Source: Modestobacter caceresii (GTDB taxonomy: Bacteria > Actinomycetota > Actinomycetes > Mycobacteriales > Geodermatophilaceae). From it: DNA of 64,000 nucleotides. Under the pieces are notes generated by a model that did not search any database, had not been told where the DNA came from, and saw nothing but the letters and a program-made list of their open reading frames with translations. Below are positions 1 through 8,695 of the stretch, in pieces (within the stretch, counting starts at the first letter, position 1; each line of letters starts with the position of its first letter). The DNA is taken from assembly GCF_000761485.1 (NCBI RefSeq), contig NZ_JPMX01000013.1, forward strand, positions 16,929 through 80,928, read 5' to 3'. Position numbers and translations under genes: made by a program.

Positions 1-16
1 CCGGCTGACCTGCCCT

Positions 17-50
17 CCCGGGCACCGCCCGAGCGCGCGCGGTGCCCGGG
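17..50. terminator. Stem-loop terminator after the first gene
   Basis: A perfect 12-bp inverted repeat (CCCGGGCACCGC at 17-28 and its complement at 39-50) encloses a 10-base loop. It sits just past the stop codon of the minus-strand lipoprotein gene and probably ends its transcript. No T-run follows, as is common for actinobacterial terminators. Confidence 0.6.
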
Positions 51-54
51 TGGG

Positions 55-618
55 TCACTCCTGCTCGGCCGGCACCTGGATGTCGACGCTCTCGGCGACG
101 ATGTACTCCCGGCCCGCGAAGTCGGCGTAGCCGTCGTCGGTCAGGTCGAGGCCCAGCTCCTCCTCGACCGCGACCTCGTCGAACCCGCTCTGCACGGTCC
201 CGGTGACGAGGAGGACCTGCCCCTCCTCGAGGACGCCCGCGATGTCCGAGCCCACGACGAGCAGCGGCTCGGCGGAGGTCTCCTCGATGCCGGTGATGGA
301 GAAGGAGTTCGGGTCGACCACCTCGTTCACGGTCGCCGACACGGTCACCTCCTCGCCCACGAGGGCACTCGCCTGCTCGGAGAACCCGGAGTCGTAGCTG
401 CCGTTGAAACCGGCGTCCGCGTCGGCCCCGGCCTCGCCGCCCTCCCCCTCCCGCTGCTCCAGCAGGTCCCCGGCGCTCCACACCCCCTCGGAGGGGTCCA
501 TCTCGGCGGCGGTGTCGTCGCCGGTGCCCTCGTCGCCACAGGCCGCCAGGGTGACGGGTGCAACGGCCAGGACGCAGGCGAGGAAGAGCTTCGCGGTGGG
601 ACGGGTGCGCTGCTGCAC
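55..618 (-). CDS. Secreted lipoprotein of unknown function
   Basis: The predicted protein has 187 residues. It begins with a positively charged segment, a hydrophobic stretch and a lipobox-like LAAC, so it is probably exported and lipid-anchored outside the membrane. An acidic linker (about residues 28-70) follows. The C-terminal half (VGEEVTVSATVNEV, then VLLVTGTVQ) is beta-rich and suggests a small OB-like barrel. I chose the GTG start at 618 because a GAGAGG ribosome site lies just upstream and the signal peptide begins there; longer in-frame starts would add a non-signal extension. The function is not recognised. A terminator hairpin lies directly downstream. Confidence 0.7.
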   Translation of the reverse strand: MQQRTRPTAKLFLACVLAVAPVTLAACGDEGTGDDTAAEMDPSEGVWSAGDLLEQREGEGGEAGADADAGFNGSYDSGFSEQASALVGEEVTVSATVNEVVDPNSFSITGIEETSAEPLLVVGSDIAGVLEEGQVLLVTGTVQSGFDEVAVEEELGLDLTDDGYADFAGREYIVAESVDIQVPAEQE

Positions 619-769
619 GGTGGTTCCTCTCGTCGAGCTGGGCGCGGGACGCCCGCCGCAGGTTCCGGACACCACAGTCATTGCCACAGCCGGCCGTGGC
701 ATGCCCGCCGACGAGAACTCGTCGCCAACACGTGACGGGGCGCGCCGCACGGCCCGGTCCGCTCCCTCG

Positions 770-910
770 TCAGCCGTGCTCCTGGTCGCCGTCCTCGGCG
801 TCGGCGTGCCGGGCCTGCAGCTCGCGGGTGGCCATGCCGCCGCTGCCGCCCTCGTCGTACTGGCCGGGGTGCAGGTTGGGCTGGTCGGTCTCGTGCTCGC
901 TCTCGCTCAT
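770..910 (-). CDS. Small acidic hypothetical protein
   Basis: A 46-residue protein starting MSESEHETDQPN. It is very hydrophilic, rich in Asp, Glu, His and Gly, and has no membrane segment. It follows the HyuB-like gene on the same strand after about 50 bases. The ribosome site is weak. Small soluble proteins of this composition are common in actinobacteria, but I recognise no family. It could be a chance ORF; coding-like composition and position favour a real gene. Confidence 0.4.
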   Translation of the reverse strand: MSESEHETDQPNLHPGQYDEGGSGGMATRELQARHADAEDGDQEHG

Positions 911-962
911 CACGGTCGAGCCTGCCCCGGCCGACTTGGACCGGCCAGCCGGGGAGGCTCGC

Positions 963-2846
963 TCACAGCAGGTCGAACTCGTTGTGCGACGCACCGCCGG
1001 ACAGCAGCGCGTAGCCGGGGCCGCGGTCGAAGAACGGCTGCACCTCCGGGCGGGCCGCGCGGAGCTCCTCGCGCAGCCGGGCCGTCGCCGCCTCGTCGGC
1101 GGTGCCGTCGTCCCGGACGACCACGCCGTAGTCGTCCCGGGCGCCGGTGACGCTGACCTTGTGCCAGGAGATGTCCCGCAGCACCTCGTCGACCGGCCGG
1201 TCCAGCGGGTCGCCCCAGCCGCCGCCGCCCGTCGTCCGTACCCGCACGACGGTGCCGGCCTTCAGCGGCTCGGCGTCGGCCAGCGCGTCGACCTCGTGCT
1301 CGTCGGGCCCACCCGGGTCGACGGTGATCGAGAACGGCCGCCCGGCCCTGCCGCCCTTCACGCCCCAGCAGGACAGGATCGACCGGTCGGCGATCGACAT
1401 GAAGTGCGCGTCGCGCAGCACCCGGATGTCCTTCTCGTAGCCGCAGCCGCCGCGGTACCGGCCCGGGCCACCGGAGTCCTTCGCCAGCGCGAGCCGCTCG
1501 ATCCGCAGCGGGAAGCGGGACTCGGTGAACTCGGTGGGCAGGTTCCGGGAGTCCGGGACGACGTGGATGGTGTCCTCGCCGTCGGCGTAGTACCGCCCGC
1601 CGGAGCCGCCGCCGAGCACCTCGCGCATCAGGTACGGCTCGCCGTTGGCGTCGGTGCCGTAGACGCCGGTGTACCGGATCGTCTCCTGGTCGGCGGGCAT
1701 CCGGCCGCCGGTGGCCTTGGCCAGCACCCCGGCCAGCACGCCGAGCAGCCGCAGGATCACGAACGTCCGGGCGTTGGTGGGCGCCGGGAAGATCGGGGTG
1801 AGCAGCGTGCCCTTCTCCGGGAACCGCATCTCGATCAGCGGGACGACGCCCTCGTTGACGTCCAGCTGCGCCATCCGCTCCGGCGACTCGGCCAGGTTGC
1901 GCAGGATCGGCGCCAGCCACTTCTTCAGGAAGTTGCCGTCGGCGTAGTCGCCGCAGTGGTTGATCGGGCCCTTGGCCTGCGGGCCGGTGCCGGTGAAGTC
2001 GATGACCAGCGGGACGTCCTTGGTGGAGTCCATGGTCAGCGTGATCCGCTGCCGGTGCAGCTGCGGGGCGTCGACGCCGTCGTGCTCGGCGTAGTCCTCC
2101 CAGACGTAGGAGCCGTCGGGGATCTGGGACAGGATCTCCCGCCGGTACACCTCGGTCGAGCTGCTCAGGATCGACTCGAAGCACGCCTCGACCGCGGCCA
2201 CGCCGTACCGGTCGAACAGCTCACCCAGCCGGCGCGCTCCGGCCAGGCAGGCCGAGCACTCGGCGTCCAGGTCGGCGGCGAGCGAGTCGGGCATCCGCGA
2301 GTTGCGGGTCATGATCGTCAGCGCGGCGTCGTTGCGGACGCCGCGGTCCCACAGCTTGATCGGGGGGACCATCAGGCCCTCCTCGAACACGCTGGTGGCC
2401 GCCGACGGCATCGAGCCCGGCACCGCGCCGCCGATGTCGTCGTGGTGCCCGAACGCCTGGATGAAGGCGACGACGGTCGGTTGACCGGCCACGTCGGCGA
2501 ACACCGGCACCGTGACGCACAGGTCGGGCAGGTGGCCGATCCCGCCCTCGGACAGGTAGACGTCGTTGTGGAAGAAGACGTCGCCGGGGTTCATCGCGTC
2601 GATCGGGTGGTCGCGGACCACCGGCTGCACCAGCGCGGAGTACGAGCGGCCGGTGAGCTTGCGCAGCTGCCGGTCGTGGATGCCGGCCCGGAAGTCGTGC
2701 GCGTCGCGGATCATCGGCGAGCGGGAGGTCCGCCCGATCGACGTCTCCACCTCCTTCTCGATCGCGGCCAGCGTGCCGGCGACGATCTCGACCAGCACCG
2801 GGTCGGCGGCGTCCGTGCCACCAGAATGGCCATCTTGGTGGTTCAT
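963..2846 (-). CDS. hyuB: Hydantoinase B/oxoprolinase family protein
   Basis: A 627-residue protein of the HyuB family, the partner subunit of ATP-dependent N-methylhydantoinase, 5-oxoprolinase and acetone/acetophenone carboxylase-type enzymes. Typical segments are DPVLVEIVAGTLAAIEKEVETS near the N terminus, the GDVFFHNDVYLSEGGIGHLPD region, and C-terminal glycine-rich GGGGWGDPLDRP. The ATG at 2846 overlaps the stop codon of the upstream HyuA gene (ATGA), so the two are translationally coupled and should form one cytosolic enzyme. The length is normal for the family. The substrate cannot be told from sequence: hydantoins, oxoproline or a ketone/lactam are all possible. There is no adjacent transporter or amidohydrolase to narrow it. 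Confidence 0.9.
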   Translation of the reverse strand: MNHQDGHSGGTDAADPVLVEIVAGTLAAIEKEVETSIGRTSRSPMIRDAHDFRAGIHDRQLRKLTGRSYSALVQPVVRDHPIDAMNPGDVFFHNDVYLSEGGIGHLPDLCVTVPVFADVAGQPTVVAFIQAFGHHDDIGGAVPGSMPSAATSVFEEGLMVPPIKLWDRGVRNDAALTIMTRNSRMPDSLAADLDAECSACLAGARRLGELFDRYGVAAVEACFESILSSSTEVYRREILSQIPDGSYVWEDYAEHDGVDAPQLHRQRITLTMDSTKDVPLVIDFTGTGPQAKGPINHCGDYADGNFLKKWLAPILRNLAESPERMAQLDVNEGVVPLIEMRFPEKGTLLTPIFPAPTNARTFVILRLLGVLAGVLAKATGGRMPADQETIRYTGVYGTDANGEPYLMREVLGGGSGGRYYADGEDTIHVVPDSRNLPTEFTESRFPLRIERLALAKDSGGPGRYRGGCGYEKDIRVLRDAHFMSIADRSILSCWGVKGGRAGRPFSITVDPGGPDEHEVDALADAEPLKAGTVVRVRTTGGGGWGDPLDRPVDEVLRDISWHKVSVTGARDDYGVVVRDDGTADEAATARLREELRAARPEVQPFFDRGPGYALLSGGASHNEFDLL

Positions 2847-4906
2847 CGGGCGGTCTCCTTCGTGAGCAGCAGGTTGCCGAAACGGTCGACGGTGGCGGAG
2901 AAGCCCGGGTGCACCGGGACGGTGGAGCCGAACTCCTCGACGATCGCCGGGCCGGCGACGACGTCGCCGGGGGAGAGGTCGGGCCGCCAGTACAGCGGGG
3001 CCTCGACCCACTCGTCGAAGAACACCGGACGCGTGCCGCGGCGCGCGTCGCGGTCGGACGGCGCCGGCTCGACGATCTCCGGACGGCGGATGGGCCCGAT
3101 CCCGCTCACCCGCAGGTTCACCCACTCCACGGCCTGCCGGGGGTCGGTGGCGAAGTCGTAGCCGTAGAGCTGGTGGTGGGCCGCGTGGAAGGCGGTGGCG
3201 ACGGCGTCGATGGCCGCGTCGTCCAGCTCGCCGTCCCCGACCGGCACCCGCACCTCGAACGCCTGGCCGACGTAGCGCAGGTCGGCGGTGCGCTGCATCC
3301 GCTGCTCGCCGCGCGGGAAGCCCTCGCCGTCCAGGGCGACCTCGGCCTGCCCCTCGAGCTCGGCGAAGGCGGTGGCGAGGGTGGCGGGGGAGACGTCGGC
3401 GTGCCGGGCCACCATCGTCTGCACGTAGTCGTTGCGGACGTCGACGGTCAGCAGCCCGAAGGCGCTGACGTTGCCGGGGTTCGGCGGCACCAGGGTGCGC
3501 GGCAGCCCCAGCACGTCCATCAGCCGGCAGGCCAGCAGCGAGCCGGAGCCGCCGAAGGTGGTGAGGGTGAAGTCGCGGACGTCGAGGCCGCGGGCGACGG
3601 TGACCTGGCGCAGCGCGTTGGCCTGGTTCCACGCCGAGATCTCCAGGATCCCGGTGGCCAGCGCCTCGACCGTCAGCCCCAGCTTCCCGCCGAGCTGCTC
3701 CAGCCCGGCCCGGGCGGCGTCGACCGACAGCGGGATCTCGCCACCCAGCAGGTGTGGGGGGATCCGGCCGAGGACGACGTGCGCGTCGGTGACCGTCGGC
3801 TGCTCGCCGCCGTTGTCGTAGCAGATCGGCCCCGGGTCGGCCCCGGCCGACTTCGGCCCGACCTTGAGCGTGCCCTCCGGCGACAGCCAGGCGATCGAGC
3901 CGCCGCCGGCGCCGACGGTGACGACGTCGATCATCGGGATCTTGGACGGGTAGTCGCCGACCGAGCCCTCGGTGGTCAGCGTCGGCTCACCGTCGATCAC
4001 CACGGTGACGTCGGTGGAGGTGCCGCCGCCGTCGCAGGTGAGCACCCGGTCGAAGCCCGCGGTGCCGGCGATCAGTGCGGCGCCCAGCGCGCCCGCGGCG
4101 GGGCCGGAGAGCATCGTGGTGATCGGCTGGTGCACCACCTCGGAGGCGCTGAGCACGCCGCCGTTGCTCTTCATCACGTAGAAGGGGACGGCGGGGGCGA
4201 TGTCGTCGAGCCGGCGGCGGATGTTGCTGACGTAGGCGCCGACCTTCGGCTTCACCGCGGCGTCGACCAGGGTGGTCACCGAGCGCTCGTACTCGCGGTA
4301 CTCGCGCAGCACCTGGGAGCTGATCGACACCACGGCGCCGGGATGTTCCACGTGGAGCACGTCGAGCATCGCCTGCTCGTGCGCGTCGTCGGCGTAGGAG
4401 TGCAGGAAGCAGACGCCGATGGTGGTGATCCCGGCGTCCTTGAAGAACCGGGCGGCCGCGACGGCGTCCTCGCGGGAGAAGGGCCGCACCTCGGCGCCGG
4501 TGACGTCCAGCCGGCCGCCCACGGTGCGGACCAGGTCGGCCGGCACGATCCGCGGCGGCTTGACCCAGAAGTAGCTGTTGCCGTAGCCGTCGGGCACCGA
4601 CTGGCGGGCGATCTCCAGCACCGACTCGTAGCCCTCGGTGGTGATGAACCCGATCCGGTCCAGCTTGCCCTCGAGCAGTTGGTTGGTGGCGACGGTCGTC
4701 CCGTGGCTGACGGCGGTCACCGCCGACCCGTCCAGCCCCAGCTGGCCCAGCACCTTCTGGACACCGGCGAGGAAGCCGTCGGCCGGGTCGCCCGGTGTGG
4801 ACGGCGTCTTGGTGGTGGAGACCTCCCCGGTCTCCTCGTCGACGGCGACCACGTCGGTGAAGGTGCCGCCCGTGTCGATCCCGATGCGGACCCGGCGAGT
4901 GCTCAT
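2843..4906 (-). CDS. hyuA: Hydantoinase A/oxoprolinase family protein
   Basis: A 687-residue HyuA-family protein with the actin-like ATPase fold. The phosphate-binding motif IGIDTGGTFTDVVAVDE is at residues 7-23, and the second nucleotide motif CDGGGTSTDVTV is near the middle. The family uses ATP to activate a lactam or ketone for hydrolysis or carboxylation together with HyuB. The ATG at 4906 was chosen because family members begin a few residues before the IGIDTGGT motif. It overlaps HyuB by 4 bases. The upstream 70 bases contain a possible -10 element (TATCTC) but no clear -35. Confidence 0.9.
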   Translation of the reverse strand: MSTRRVRIGIDTGGTFTDVVAVDEETGEVSTTKTPSTPGDPADGFLAGVQKVLGQLGLDGSAVTAVSHGTTVATNQLLEGKLDRIGFITTEGYESVLEIARQSVPDGYGNSYFWVKPPRIVPADLVRTVGGRLDVTGAEVRPFSREDAVAAARFFKDAGITTIGVCFLHSYADDAHEQAMLDVLHVEHPGAVVSISSQVLREYREYERSVTTLVDAAVKPKVGAYVSNIRRRLDDIAPAVPFYVMKSNGGVLSASEVVHQPITTMLSGPAAGALGAALIAGTAGFDRVLTCDGGGTSTDVTVVIDGEPTLTTEGSVGDYPSKIPMIDVVTVGAGGGSIAWLSPEGTLKVGPKSAGADPGPICYDNGGEQPTVTDAHVVLGRIPPHLLGGEIPLSVDAARAGLEQLGGKLGLTVEALATGILEISAWNQANALRQVTVARGLDVRDFTLTTFGGSGSLLACRLMDVLGLPRTLVPPNPGNVSAFGLLTVDVRNDYVQTMVARHADVSPATLATAFAELEGQAEVALDGEGFPRGEQRMQRTADLRYVGQAFEVRVPVGDGELDDAAIDAVATAFHAAHHQLYGYDFATDPRQAVEWVNLRVSGIGPIRRPEIVEPAPSDRDARRGTRPVFFDEWVEAPLYWRPDLSPGDVVAGPAIVEEFGSTVPVHPGFSATVDRFGNLLLTKETAR

Positions 4907-4980
4907 GCCGAGAAACCTTAGTGCTGAGATACCTCCACCGGAAGACGCCCACCGATGAACTCCGTGTTTCCCCCGGTGAC

Positions 4981-5012
4981 CCCGCGCGGTCGGCAGTCGC
5001 CGGCCGCGCGGG
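4981..5012. terminator. Stem-loop after the polyketide operon
   Basis: A 9-bp inverted repeat (CCCGCGCGG and CCGCGCGGG) lies 10 bases past the stop codon of the tri-domain monooxygenase gene, the last gene of the minus-strand polyketide operon. It separates that operon from the HyuA/HyuB pair, which lies further along the same strand. Confidence 0.5.
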
Positions 5013-5021
5013 GCCCGGGCC

Positions 5022-7457
5022 TCAGCCGGCGAACACCCCCGCCAGGTGCTCGCGCAGGGCCGGCTCGCTGACCGGCCGGGTGCGGAAGCCGACGTGCCCG
5101 TCGGGTCGCACCAGGTAGGCCGCCGTCCCCGCCCCGCCCGTGCCGTAGGCGGCGGCGAACGCACCTCGCGCGTCCCGCAGGACCGGCAGGTCGACCAACG
5201 GCGGGACGGCGAGGTCCGGGCCGGCGACCAGGTAGGGGCGCACCTGCCCCCCGGTGGCCTGCCGGACCGAGGCGGCCAGCTCCTCCAGGGCCCGCAGCTC
5301 CTCGGCGCCGGTCCCGTCCCCGGCGGTCAGCAGCAGGGTCGCGTGCGTCCCCCGGGTGAGGTCGAACAGCCGCAGGTCGTGCGCGACCCCGAACCGGCGG
5401 AGCCCCAGCACGTCGGGTGCCCGGTGTCCGGGCAGCGGACCGCCGGTGAACCCGGCCGGGCCGGTGACCTCCCCGACCAGCGGGCTGTCGGCGTAGTTCA
5501 TCGTCATCTGCATCTCGAGCAGGAACTGCGCCCGCTCGTCGTCCATGTCCATCTCGTCGGTGAACGCGATGGCCACGGCGCGGTCGACGATGGCCTTCCC
5601 GGCGGGCCGCCGCTCGGCCTCGTAGCTGTCCAGCAGGCCGGATGAGGCCTGCCCGCGGACGGCCAGGGCCACCTTCCAGGCCAGGTTCCAGGCGTCCTGG
5701 ATCCCGGTGTTCATGCCCTGGCCCCCGGCCGGCGGGTGCAGGTGGGCGGCGTCCCCGGCGACGAAGACCCGGCCGGTGCGGTACCGGTCGACGATGCCGT
5801 GCTTGACCCGGAAGATCGACGACCAGCGCAGGTTGCTCGCCGTCGTCCCGGCCGGGCCGAGGTCGTCGATCGCGGCCTGGATGTCGGCCAGCCCCGGCGG
5901 GTCGTACTCCTTCCAGAACCCGGGCGGCACGACCCCGCTGCCGATCGTCTTCTGCAGCCGCTGCGGGGCCAGCGTCGCCACCCGGTACCGGTGGTGGCCC
6001 TTGAGCGGCACGCACACCAGCATCCCGGTGAAGTCGCCGTCCTCCTCGATCCGCACCCAGCGCACCAGGTGGCCCGGCGGCATCTCCCATTCGACGTCGA
6101 CGTCCCCGAGCATGAACAGCTGCGGGAACATCGACAGGCCGCCGTCGAAGGTGAGCTCGAGCTGCTCCCGCACCGCGCTGCCGGACCCGTCGGCCCCGAT
6201 CAGGTACTGCGCGCGGCTGCTCGACCGGGTGCCCGCCGCGTCGACGAACTCCGCGGTGACGCCGTCGTCGTCCTGGCTGAAGCCGGTGAGCTCGACCCCC
6301 CGGTCCACCGGGACGCCGAGGGACGTCAGCCGGTCGACGAGGATCCGCTCGGTCTCGTACTGCGGCAGCCCGAGGTGGGCGTAGGGCAGCTCCTCCAGCC
6401 CGGACCAGTCGACCTGGTGGGTCTGCTTGCCGTTGACGAACACCGTCTGCCCGTGCAGCCAGCTGCCGGCGTCCATCGCCTCGGTGACGATGCCCTGGTC
6501 CTCCCAGATCTCCATCGTCCGGCAGTGCACGCCGATGGCTTTGTCCGCCTGGGCGGCCGGCTGGGAGCGCTTGTCCACCACCCGGACGGCGATCCCGCGC
6601 CGGGCCAGCTCGATCGCCGCGGTCAGCCCGGTCGGGCCCGCGCCGACCACCAGGACCTCGCACGCGGTGCGGGTCGGGGCGTCCACCGGCGGGGGAGCGG
6701 CCGCGACCGCCGGCTCGGCCCGGGGCGCCGGCACGCTGGTGGTCTCCGGCGCGGCAGGGGCCGGTGTGGGGCGGGTGGCCCGGACGCCGCGGACCCCGGC
6801 CTCCTGCGGGCGGAAGCGGATCTCGTAGAGCTTGCGCTCGAAGAAGACCGACAGCCAGCGGATCAGCGGCCCGCTCTGGTCGGCGTGCGAGGGGTCGTCC
6901 ACCCAGTTGCGGAAGTCCTGGTCGGACTCCCACTCGGCGAAGATGTGGAAGATGTCCGAGCCCGGTTCCCGGAGCAGCTCCTCGCGGATCAGGCCCGGCG
7001 TCCCGCGCAGCCGGTCGGTGACGACGGCGTAGGCCCGTTCGAACGCCTCCTCCTCGCCCGGGGCCACCCGGGTGCTGATGTCCACCCGGACGTGCGAGCC
7101 CTGCTCGCCCCCGGCGATGCCGTAGCGGATCTCGTACGTGCTGCGGTCGGCGTCCTCCCGCAGGTCGCGGAGCGAGGCGGTCAGCGCCTCCCGGGCGGCG
7201 GACCGGCCGAACGCGTCCGCAGCCGCCCGGTCGGCCCACTCGCCGACGATCAGGAAGGTGCGGGGGTCGTCGGCGTCCCGCATCAGCTCCTGCCGGACGT
7301 TGCCCGGTTCCCCGGCGATCTGGACCGCCGCCGTGCGCCACGCATCCTCGAACTGCTCCTCGCAGCCCTCCCGCACCCGCATCCGCAGCAGGGTGCGGAC
7401 CGCGCCGCCCTGCTCGGCGGTGGTGGTGGTGGTGGCCGCGTCCTCCAACGTCGTCAT
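5022..7457 (-). CDS. Tri-domain polyketide monooxygenase (ABM-ABM-FAD hydroxylase)
   Basis: An 811-residue fusion. Residues about 20-110 and 118-215 are two ABM-type (antibiotic biosynthesis monooxygenase) ferredoxin-like domains, each with an EGCEEQFEDAWR or PGEEEAFERAYA-like helix and a FxxxEW strand. An Ala/Pro linker follows. Residues about 265-811 form an aromatic-hydroxylase flavoprotein: FAD motif VLVVGAGPTGLTAAIELARRG, the second motif ADGSGSAVR, and GDAAHLHPPAGGQGMNTGIQDAWNLAWKV, then a thioredoxin-like C-terminal tail. In aromatic polyketide pathways, ABM domains act on quinone formation and FAD domains hydroxylate or cleave the rings. The start overlaps the CLF stop codon (ATGA), so it is part of the same operon. 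It is the probable tailoring oxygenase of the pigment. Confidence 0.88.
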   Translation of the reverse strand: MTTLEDAATTTTTAEQGGAVRTLLRMRVREGCEEQFEDAWRTAAVQIAGEPGNVRQELMRDADDPRTFLIVGEWADRAAADAFGRSAAREALTASLRDLREDADRSTYEIRYGIAGGEQGSHVRVDISTRVAPGEEEAFERAYAVVTDRLRGTPGLIREELLREPGSDIFHIFAEWESDQDFRNWVDDPSHADQSGPLIRWLSVFFERKLYEIRFRPQEAGVRGVRATRPTPAPAAPETTSVPAPRAEPAVAAAPPPVDAPTRTACEVLVVGAGPTGLTAAIELARRGIAVRVVDKRSQPAAQADKAIGVHCRTMEIWEDQGIVTEAMDAGSWLHGQTVFVNGKQTHQVDWSGLEELPYAHLGLPQYETERILVDRLTSLGVPVDRGVELTGFSQDDDGVTAEFVDAAGTRSSSRAQYLIGADGSGSAVREQLELTFDGGLSMFPQLFMLGDVDVEWEMPPGHLVRWVRIEEDGDFTGMLVCVPLKGHHRYRVATLAPQRLQKTIGSGVVPPGFWKEYDPPGLADIQAAIDDLGPAGTTASNLRWSSIFRVKHGIVDRYRTGRVFVAGDAAHLHPPAGGQGMNTGIQDAWNLAWKVALAVRGQASSGLLDSYEAERRPAGKAIVDRAVAIAFTDEMDMDDERAQFLLEMQMTMNYADSPLVGEVTGPAGFTGGPLPGHRAPDVLGLRRFGVAHDLRLFDLTRGTHATLLLTAGDGTGAEELRALEELAASVRQATGGQVRPYLVAGPDLAVPPLVDLPVLRDARGAFAAAYGTGGAGTAAYLVRPDGHVGFRTRPVSEPALREHLAGVFAG

Positions 7458-8695
7458 GACGTCCTCTCCTCGGTGGGCCGGCGCAGCACCAGGCTGCTGT
7501 TGAAGCCGCCGAACCCCCGGGCGAGGACGACAGCCGTCTCGACCTGCTGGGCCCGGCTGTGCTGGACCAGGTCGAGCCCGGGGGCGTCGACCGGGTCGTC
7601 GAGGTACGCGGTTCCGGGCACGATCCCGTCCCGCATGGCCAGCAGCGCGGTGGCCACGTCGAGCGCCGAGCCGCCGGCCATCAGCCGTCCGGTGAAGGAC
7701 GACGGCGCGGTCACCGGCACCGGGTCGGCGCGCCCGCCGAACACCCGCTGCAGCGCCTCCAGCTCGAGGGCGTCCAGCTCCGGCACCCCGGCCCCGTCGG
7801 CGAGGACCAGGTCCACCTCGTCCGGGGTGATCCCGGCGTCGGCGAGGGAGAGCTGGATGGCCCGGGCGTACTGCCGGGCGTCGGGTGCGGGGTCGGCGTG
7901 GTGGTGGGCGTCGTGCGTGGCGCCGTGGCCGACCACCTCGCCCCACACCCGTTCCACCCCGCGGGCCCGGGCGGCGTCGGCCTCCTCGACCAGCAGGATC
8001 GCCCCGCCCTCGCCGACGACGTGGCCCGAGGCCCGCCGGTCGAAGGGCTTGTAGGCGTCCTCGGGGGCCGTCGCCGTGGAGAGCCGCCCGCTGGTCGCCT
8101 GGCAGAGCAGGGCGTAGGGGGTGACCCCGGCCTCGGTGCCCCCGACCAGCACCGCCGGGGTGCCGCGGCGCACGACCCGGCGGGCCCAGCCGATGCTGTC
8201 CAGCCCGCCCGCGCCCTCGCTCACCACCACACCGGAGGGGCCCTTGTAGCCGTCCCGGATGGAGATCTGGCCGGTGCTGGCCGCGTAGAACCAGGCGATC
8301 GACTGGTAGGCGCCGACCGACTTGGGCCCCTTGGCCCACAGCCCCTGGATCTCGTGCTGGCTGAACTCGTTGCCGCCGGAGCCCGCGGCCAGGAACACCG
8401 AGGTCGCGTAGGCGTCCTCGGGTGGGGTGTACCCGGCGTCCTGCGCCGCCAGCGTGGCCGCCGCCAGCGACATCCAGGTCCAGCGGTCGGTCTGCACCAT
8501 CAGCCGGGGGTCCACGTGGTCGGCCGGGACGAAGCCGGTCACCTGCCCGGCCAGCGAGACGCCGTACTGCGCCGGGTCGAAGCCGACGATCGGCCGGATG
8601 GCCGGCTCGCCGCGCACCAGGGAGGACCAGTGCGCCTCCACACCCACGCCGGTCGGCGCCACCACGCCGATCCCGGTGACGACCAGCCCGGTCAC
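7454..8695 (-). CDS. Type II PKS chain length factor (KS-beta)
   Basis: A 413-residue ketosynthase-like protein that pairs with KS-alpha and sets chain length in type II polyketide synthases. The thiolase-fold N terminus ([20 protein letters not shown]) and C-terminal [11 protein letters not shown] are conserved. At the position of the KS active-site cysteine the protein reads SEGAGGLD, giving Gly at about residue 161 where most chain length factors have Gln. Both catalytic histidine motifs of KS-alpha (NAHGSGT, GHS) are also absent, as expected for KS-beta. It starts with GTG overlapping the KS-alpha stop (GTGA) and ends overlapping the monooxygenase start, so expression is coupled to both. 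Confidence 0.93.
   Translation of the reverse strand: MTGLVVTGIGVVAPTGVGVEAHWSSLVRGEPAIRPIVGFDPAQYGVSLAGQVTGFVPADHVDPRLMVQTDRWTWMSLAAATLAAQDAGYTPPEDAYATSVFLAAGSGGNEFSQHEIQGLWAKGPKSVGAYQSIAWFYAASTGQISIRDGYKGPSGVVVSEGAGGLDSIGWARRVVRRGTPAVLVGGTEAGVTPYALLCQATSGRLSTATAPEDAYKPFDRRASGHVVGEGGAILLVEEADAARARGVERVWGEVVGHGATHDAHHHADPAPDARQYARAIQLSLADAGITPDEVDLVLADGAGVPELDALELEALQRVFGGRADPVPVTAPSSFTGRLMAGGSALDVATALLAMRDGIVPGTAYLDDPVDAPGLDLVQHSRAQQVETAVVLARGFGGFNSSLVLRRPTEERTS

Noticed and set aside
558..3161. A very long open frame opposite the HyuB and lipoprotein genes
   Set aside because: It is an antisense shadow: Arg/Pro/Gly-rich, without any domain, lying over two genes with clear family motifs.
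4907..4980. Clear sigma-70 promoter for the HyuA/HyuB pair
   Set aside because: A TATCTC-like -10 is present, but no -35 at 16-19 bases could be supported.
7401..7450. Run of Thr codons at the monooxygenase N terminus seen as a possible repeat array
   Set aside because: It is only a short ATTTTT peptide stretch encoded by varied ACC/ACG-type codons at a flexible N terminus, not a repeat element.
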